Assembly: GCA_030602715.1 (NCBI GenBank)
Contig: JAUVZD010000015.1
Location: forward strand, 1-18,096
Reading direction: 5' to 3'
Source of the DNA: Candidatus Coatesiibacteriota bacterium
GTDB lineage: Bacteria > RBG-13-66-14 > B26-G2 > JAUVZD01
Length of the DNA: 18,096 bases
The notes beneath the pieces are model-generated. The model saw nothing but the letters and a program-made list of their open reading frames with translations. It did no database searches and was not told where the DNA came from. Shown piece by piece: positions 14,690 through 18,096 of this stretch; the stretch's first letter is position 1, and the number at the start of each line of letters is the position of its first letter. A program made the translations under genes and the position numbers.

Positions 14690-15451
14690 TCAGTAGTCTT
14701 CCAGGTTCTGTTGGGTGAAGATGGATTCGTCCGGGGAGATGTTGAATTTGGCATTATCTATGTAGATGATGGTGATATGCCCCTCTTCCTCACGATTTTC
14801 CATCTTCCACTTGGCGGGTATGGTGCGGTCGCCCATATATTTAAATTCGGAGAACTCCATTATGCGTACCAGATAACCGTCTTCATCGTAATATTCCCAA
14901 TAGATGGGCATATAATCGGACTTGCGCACCCAGCAGCGCATCTTTCCCCAGACCACATCGGCATCGGGTTTGGGGGTGAGCTCCAGTGCGTAGCAGTCGT
15001 AGCCGCTGACGGTGTAGGAGCCCGACCCAGCCCAGTCAACATAATAGTCGTCTGGCATGGAGGATTCCTTGATTATGTCGTCGTAGGTGAAATCTGAGCC
15101 CATGAACGGCTCAAGCATCATTGAGGGCGGTATCTTTATGGTCTCCTCCACATCGGGCATATACATCCACAGGTTGTTTTTCAGTTTGAGGTAGCCCATA
15201 CCCTCGTCCTTGGGTGGGGAGAGGATGCGCACGAAGGACTTTGTTTTGCCCAGGGACCAACTCTCCATCTTGACGGAACGGTGAAACTGGGGGGAGATGA
15301 CCTCCATTGTAATCAACATATAGTTGGAATCTCCGCGCAAGAGCTCATCCATCTCGGTGACCACCATCTTGGGGTCAATTGCGAATGTGGGGAGGGAGAA
15401 GCTAGTAATTGTAAAAAAACTAATTGTGAATGAGGCGATAGCCAGTTTCAT
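14690..15451 (-). CDS. LolA-like periplasmic carrier (outer membrane lipoprotein-sorting family)
   Basis: 253 residues with a signal peptide (cleavage after A24 in PTFA). The mature part matches the LolA_like family often annotated as outer membrane lipoprotein-sorting protein: MESWSLGKTKSFVRILSPPKDEG, then LWMYMPD, then the hallmark GSDFTYDD near residue 115, and the ending QQNLEDY. Family members have the open half-barrel that shields an acyl chain while it crosses the periplasm. It is the first gene of the five-gene operon, before two permeases, an ATPase and an outer-membrane barrel, so it is probably the soluble shuttle of that system. AAGGAG lies 8 bases before the ATG. It is not classic LolA, and no LolB-like gene is present, so the cargo may be a lipid or another amphiphile. 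Confidence 0.9.
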   Translation of the reverse strand: MKLAIASFTISFFTITSFSLPTFAIDPKMVVTEMDELLRGDSNYMLITMEVISPQFHRSVKMESWSLGKTKSFVRILSPPKDEGMGYLKLKNNLWMYMPDVEETIKIPPSMMLEPFMGSDFTYDDIIKESSMPDDYYVDWAGSGSYTVSGYDCYALELTPKPDADVVWGKMRCWVRKSDYMPIYWEYYDEDGYLVRIMEFSEFKYMGDRTIPAKWKMENREEEGHITIIYIDNAKFNISPDESIFTQQNLEDY

Positions 15452-15533
15452 AGAGGACGCTCCTTATGGGTGGGTATATAGATGTGAGATGGAAAGTTGT
15501 CGTTTTTAGGGGATTTACCCTAGAATTATTCCA

Positions 15534-15562
15534 ATATTAGGAGATGGGGGAGGGGTAGTCAA
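15534..15562 (-). promoter_or_regulatory. Promoter of the five-gene envelope operon
   Basis: On the minus strand -35 TTGACT (15557-15562), 17-bp spacer, -10 TAATAT (15534-15539). The leader of about 75 bases contains a small hairpin, TAGGG and CCCTA (15507-15511 and 15518-15522). No other promoter is evident inside the operon, where gaps are at most 20 bp. Confidence 0.75.
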
Positions 15563-15593
15563 GGGGAAATGGAATTGTACACAGTATAGAGAG

Positions 15594-15624
15594 GGATAAG
15601 TATAAAGACAGCTTGGGAGCTGTC
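15594..15624 (-). terminator. Terminator after the DUF1428-like gene
   Basis: GACAGCT (15607-15613) and AGCTGTC (15618-15624) form a perfect 7-bp stem with the loop TGGG. The minus strand continues TTTATACTTAT; the plus strand continues CTTTTGT, so it may work in both directions. It lies between the gene's stop and the next operon's promoter. Confidence 0.75.
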
Positions 15625-15681
15625 CTTTTGTAAGGTTGCTTTGTGTCTTCACACTTCTGCGGACATGCCGTAGTTCCCTTA

Positions 15682-16041
15682 TTATCCCACCGGCCCCTCA
15701 AACTCACAGCGCAGGATGCGGTCCACTTGAAAGTTCTCCACAAATTCGTCGTAAAGGCGACCAACTTCCGGGTCGGCGTCAGTTTTACTCAGCACCTCCT
15801 CAGCGTGCTTGGCGTTCTCAAACTTTATGATGCCCATCCAGATCTCCTCGTCCCGGGCCGGTTTCATCACCGTGGTAAGCCCCAAACAACCGTATTTTGG
15901 ATTTGCATCCCTGGCAATGTAGATGTGCTCGCCTTCCAAAGCGCCGAAATGTTCGTATTTTTCACGCACCTTATTTATAATCTCCAGGAAGAGGTCCCTC
16001 TTGTTTTGGGGGATGACATAAAGATAGATTTGAAAATACAT
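15682..16041 (-). CDS. Small DUF1428/YbaA-like protein (dimeric alpha-beta barrel)
   Basis: 119-residue cytoplasmic protein. The order of elements resembles E. coli YbaA and the DUF1428 family: a beta-strand start (FQIYLYVIPQNK), a helix ending in FGALEGEHI, a strand pair with EEIWMGIIKFENA where the family has VVFSWIEYPS, a helix with ADPEVGRLYDEF, and the ending DRILRCEFEG where the family has RMIYGGFE. Such ferredoxin-like domains usually dimerise; no catalytic function is established. AGAGG sits 6 bases before the ATG at 16041. It is a single gene with its own terminator. The similarity is weak at residue level, so the family call is tentative. The 245-bp gap upstream (16042-16286) holds no gene I can support. 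Confidence 0.6.
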   Translation of the reverse strand: MYFQIYLYVIPQNKRDLFLEIINKVREKYEHFGALEGEHIYIARDANPKYGCLGLTTVMKPARDEEIWMGIIKFENAKHAEEVLSKTDADPEVGRLYDEFVENFQVDRILRCEFEGPVG

Positions 16042-16286
16042 CTTTTACCTCTTTCGTCAATCCTTTTGTCAAATAAATCTATACTAATCCTTAAAAAAGG
16101 CTTTCATATAGAAAAAATAGGAAAAGTATTATCCCTCTAAAGGCTGACGGTTTCACCGATAGGATCAGTAGGATTTGCGGTGCCTTTGCATCTGTGGATT
16201 ATTGGATATAGAGATGTTGTTGAGCGGGGCAATTTTTATGTCTTTCAGCCAATCTCCATTTGTTACATATCATTGGAGGCGTGGAG

Positions 16287-18095
16287 CTAATATCTCCTCA
16301 GGATGGCATCCACTCTTTCACTGCGAGGGTCGCCGGGAAACATCTGGTGAAATTGGGAGATGTATTCTTTTATCTCCTCTGCTTCTCCGCCGGATTGGTC
16401 CAATGCCTTTATCAAGTGGTAGAGGATGTCCGCATTCTTGGGGTCAAGCTGGTGGGCGGTCTTCAACAGTGATGCCTTTTCTTTCAGGTCGTTGTGGGCG
16501 TCTCCGGCAATCAGGGCTAAGTTCATATAGACCTTGGCTTCATCCCAGGCGGGCAGTTCCTGGTCCAACAGGTTCTGCAATATCTCCACCGCCTGGTGGT
16601 ATTCTTTGGAGAGCATGTACGTCGTCGCCAGGTAAATATAATTACTATGGTTGCCGGGTTCCAGTTCAACGGCTTTCAGGGCACAGGTCTTTGCTTTATC
16701 AAGGTCTCCTTGCTGCATGTAAAAAGGGATTAACATTGAATATACCATGGCGATGTTGGGGTCCAGTTCAAGGATCTTTTGTAGATGTTCAAATGCCGCC
16801 GCCTGATCACCTAGGTTCAACAAGCCGGTCTGTTCGCTGAGAAGTCTGAGCACCTCCACCCTATCTTTGGGGTCTATCAGCTCCCCCCCTGTGCCGGGGG
16901 AGAAGCCGCCGGCGCTGATGTAACCCAGGCTCTGCAGGTTTTGCACCGTCTCCGGGTCCAATGGCGGGGTAACAAGCTGGCGGGTGAGGTCGGAAGCTTC
17001 ATCGTTGATGGAGATGAGCATTTCGGCAAGTTCGTGAGCCTTCTCTCTATTCACATGGTAGAGGTTGTCCAGTTCGCCGGGGTCCTCTTTGAGGTTGTAT
17101 AGCTCCGGGAAGGGGGCTTGGATGTATTTCCAGCCCTGGTAGGTGATTGCATAGAGAGGGGACCAGCCGTAAAGGTGGTTAACTTCCAGGCTTTCGCTGT
17201 AGATGGGTTGTTGAGGGAGTTTTTCCTTGTATATCAGGGCATTGAGGAGGCTGCGTCCGTCGCATTCATCCGGTATGGCGATGCCCAGCATGTCCAGTAT
17301 GGTGGGCATTATATCGGAGAGTGAGACCGGCTCTTCTATCTTTCTTCCTCCCGGGATTAGACCCGGGCAGTGGAATATCAAGGGGACGTGGATGGTCTGT
17401 TCGTAGATGAAGGTGCCGTGGTAAAGCTCTCCGTGTTCCTCCAGTCCCTCGCCGTGGTCGGAGAGGAGGATGATGAGGGTGTTTTTCATCAATCCCGTCT
17501 CTTTTATCTTGTTCAACAGCTTACCCACCGCTGAGTCGGTGTATGCTATTTCGGCATCGTAAGGGTGTTCAAATTTATCCTTGAACCTTTCCGGGGGAAT
17601 GTAAGGGGTGTGGGGGTCAAAGAAGTGGACGAAGGCGAAGAAGGGCTCTTTAGGGTTCTCATCCAGCCACTTCAGGAAGGCTGAGTTTACCACTTCCGCC
17701 CTTCTCTCTATGGGGTTTCCCATAGGGGAAGGTATCCCCTGGGACATATCGTCGTCGTAGAGGTCAAAGCCCCGGTTCAGTCCGAATCTGGAGTCCAGGA
17801 TGAAGGCACCGATGAAGGCGGAGGTGGAGTAGCGGTTGTTTTTGAGTGTTTCGGCGAGGGTGGGGTAGGTATCAGGAACCAGTTGGTCGTTGACCCTGAC
17901 ATCGTTTTTGAAGGGGTAGAGACCGCTTAGGAGGTTGGTGTGGGAGGGAAGGGTTAGGGGGACGGATACCTGGCAGTTTTTGAATAGGGTTCCGTTTTTA
18001 GCCAGGTTGTCTATATTGGGGCTGGTGTTATATTTGTAGCCGTAGCAGGAGAGGTGGTCGGCACGGACTGTGTCCAGGGAGATGAGCAGAATATT
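16287..18095 (-). CDS. Sulfatase-fold hydrolase with C-terminal TPR repeats (5' end cut by window)
   Basis: 602 residues are visible and the frame runs off the right edge; the true start lies outside, so the internal ATG at 17747 is not the start. The first visible residues, NILLISLDTVRADHLSCYGY, hold the metal-binding Asp (D8) of the alkaline-phosphatase superfamily. The nucleophile position is T48 in VPLTLPSHTNLLSG: where true sulfatases have C/S-x-P-S-R, this protein has T-L-P-S-H, so it cannot form formylglycine. D213 and H214 in LSDHGEG complete the metal site. The last 180 or so residues are TPR-like helix pairs (LELDPN, VELEPGN, HQLDPKN). Many such proteins are annotated sulfatase; phosphodiester or phosphoethanolamine chemistry is at least as likely. 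Its position relative to the membrane is unknown because the N terminus is missing. Confidence 0.9.
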   Translation of the reverse strand, partial: NILLISLDTVRADHLSCYGYKYNTSPNIDNLAKNGTLFKNCQVSVPLTLPSHTNLLSGLYPFKNDVRVNDQLVPDTYPTLAETLKNNRYSTSAFIGAFILDSRFGLNRGFDLYDDDMSQGIPSPMGNPIERRAEVVNSAFLKWLDENPKEPFFAFVHFFDPHTPYIPPERFKDKFEHPYDAEIAYTDSAVGKLLNKIKETGLMKNTLIILLSDHGEGLEEHGELYHGTFIYEQTIHVPLIFHCPGLIPGGRKIEEPVSLSDIMPTILDMLGIAIPDECDGRSLLNALIYKEKLPQQPIYSESLEVNHLYGWSPLYAITYQGWKYIQAPFPELYNLKEDPGELDNLYHVNREKAHELAEMLISINDEASDLTRQLVTPPLDPETVQNLQSLGYISAGGFSPGTGGELIDPKDRVEVLRLLSEQTGLLNLGDQAAAFEHLQKILELDPNIAMVYSMLIPFYMQQGDLDKAKTCALKAVELEPGNHSNYIYLATTYMLSKEYHQAVEILQNLLDQELPAWDEAKVYMNLALIAGDAHNDLKEKASLLKTAHQLDPKNADILYHLIKALDQSGGEAEEIKEYISQFHQMFPGDPRSERVDAILRRY

Positions 18096-18096
18096 G

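Noticed and set aside
16042-16286. Promoter or small gene upstream of the DUF1428-like gene
   Set aside because: TAGTAT- and TAATAC-like boxes exist but none has a fitting -35 at 16-18 bp, and the CGGT/ACCG mini-hairpin near 16148 has only four pairs.

Overview
The window looks like a piece of an uncultivated Gram-negative (diderm) bacterium. It encodes outer-membrane beta-barrels, a LolA-type periplasmic carrier and several signal-peptide proteins. The recognisable promoters follow the ordinary sigma-70 pattern (TTGAC-like box, 17-bp spacer, TA---T box), and most starts have a clear Shine-Dalgarno sequence. I cannot name the phylum from sequence alone; a deep-branching candidate lineage is my inference.

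Layout. 1-2915 (+): the 3' part of an unusual SppA protease whose N-terminal region reads as an outer-membrane barrel, overlapping an endonuclease III gene. The 5' end of SppA is unclear because the first 120 bases hold direct repeats instead of recognisable barrel sequence. 3011-5428 (-): mutS2, convergent with nth, with its own promoter. 5594-5670 (-): initiator tRNA-fMet with a near-consensus promoter so close that the transcript may start at the mature 5' end, and a strong terminator. 5737-8131 (-): a secreted metallophosphoesterase-like protein and an MFS exporter, with a palindrome over the exporter's -10 box. 8316-10004 (-): two single-gene units for secreted repeat proteins, a probable seven-bladed propeller and a short 13-residue-repeat protein of the DUF6150 type. 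Their coding sequences are unrelated but their leaders and terminators match. 10195-10314: three strong hairpins, two forming an inverted pair with compensating stem changes. 10324-15451 (-): a five-gene envelope operon (LolA-like carrier, two FtsX/LolC-E-like permeases, LolD/MacB-like ATPase, outer-membrane barrel) from one promoter. 15682-16041 (-): a small DUF1428/YbaA-like protein. 16287 to the right edge (-): a sulfatase-fold hydrolase with a TPR tail, cut by the window end.

How the genes fit together. The main theme is envelope biogenesis. The five-gene operon contains, in transcription order, a periplasmic carrier, an inner-membrane ABC engine and an outer-membrane barrel, which suggests a route for moving a lipid or lipoprotein from inner to outer membrane. 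SppA, the secreted repeat proteins and the sulfatase-fold hydrolase also act outside the cytoplasm. The DNA-maintenance genes (nth, mutS2) lie side by side but are transcribed towards each other. The most unusual items are the paired repeat-protein units with shared regulatory ends, the hairpin cluster, the barrel-SppA fusion and the possibly leaderless tRNA.
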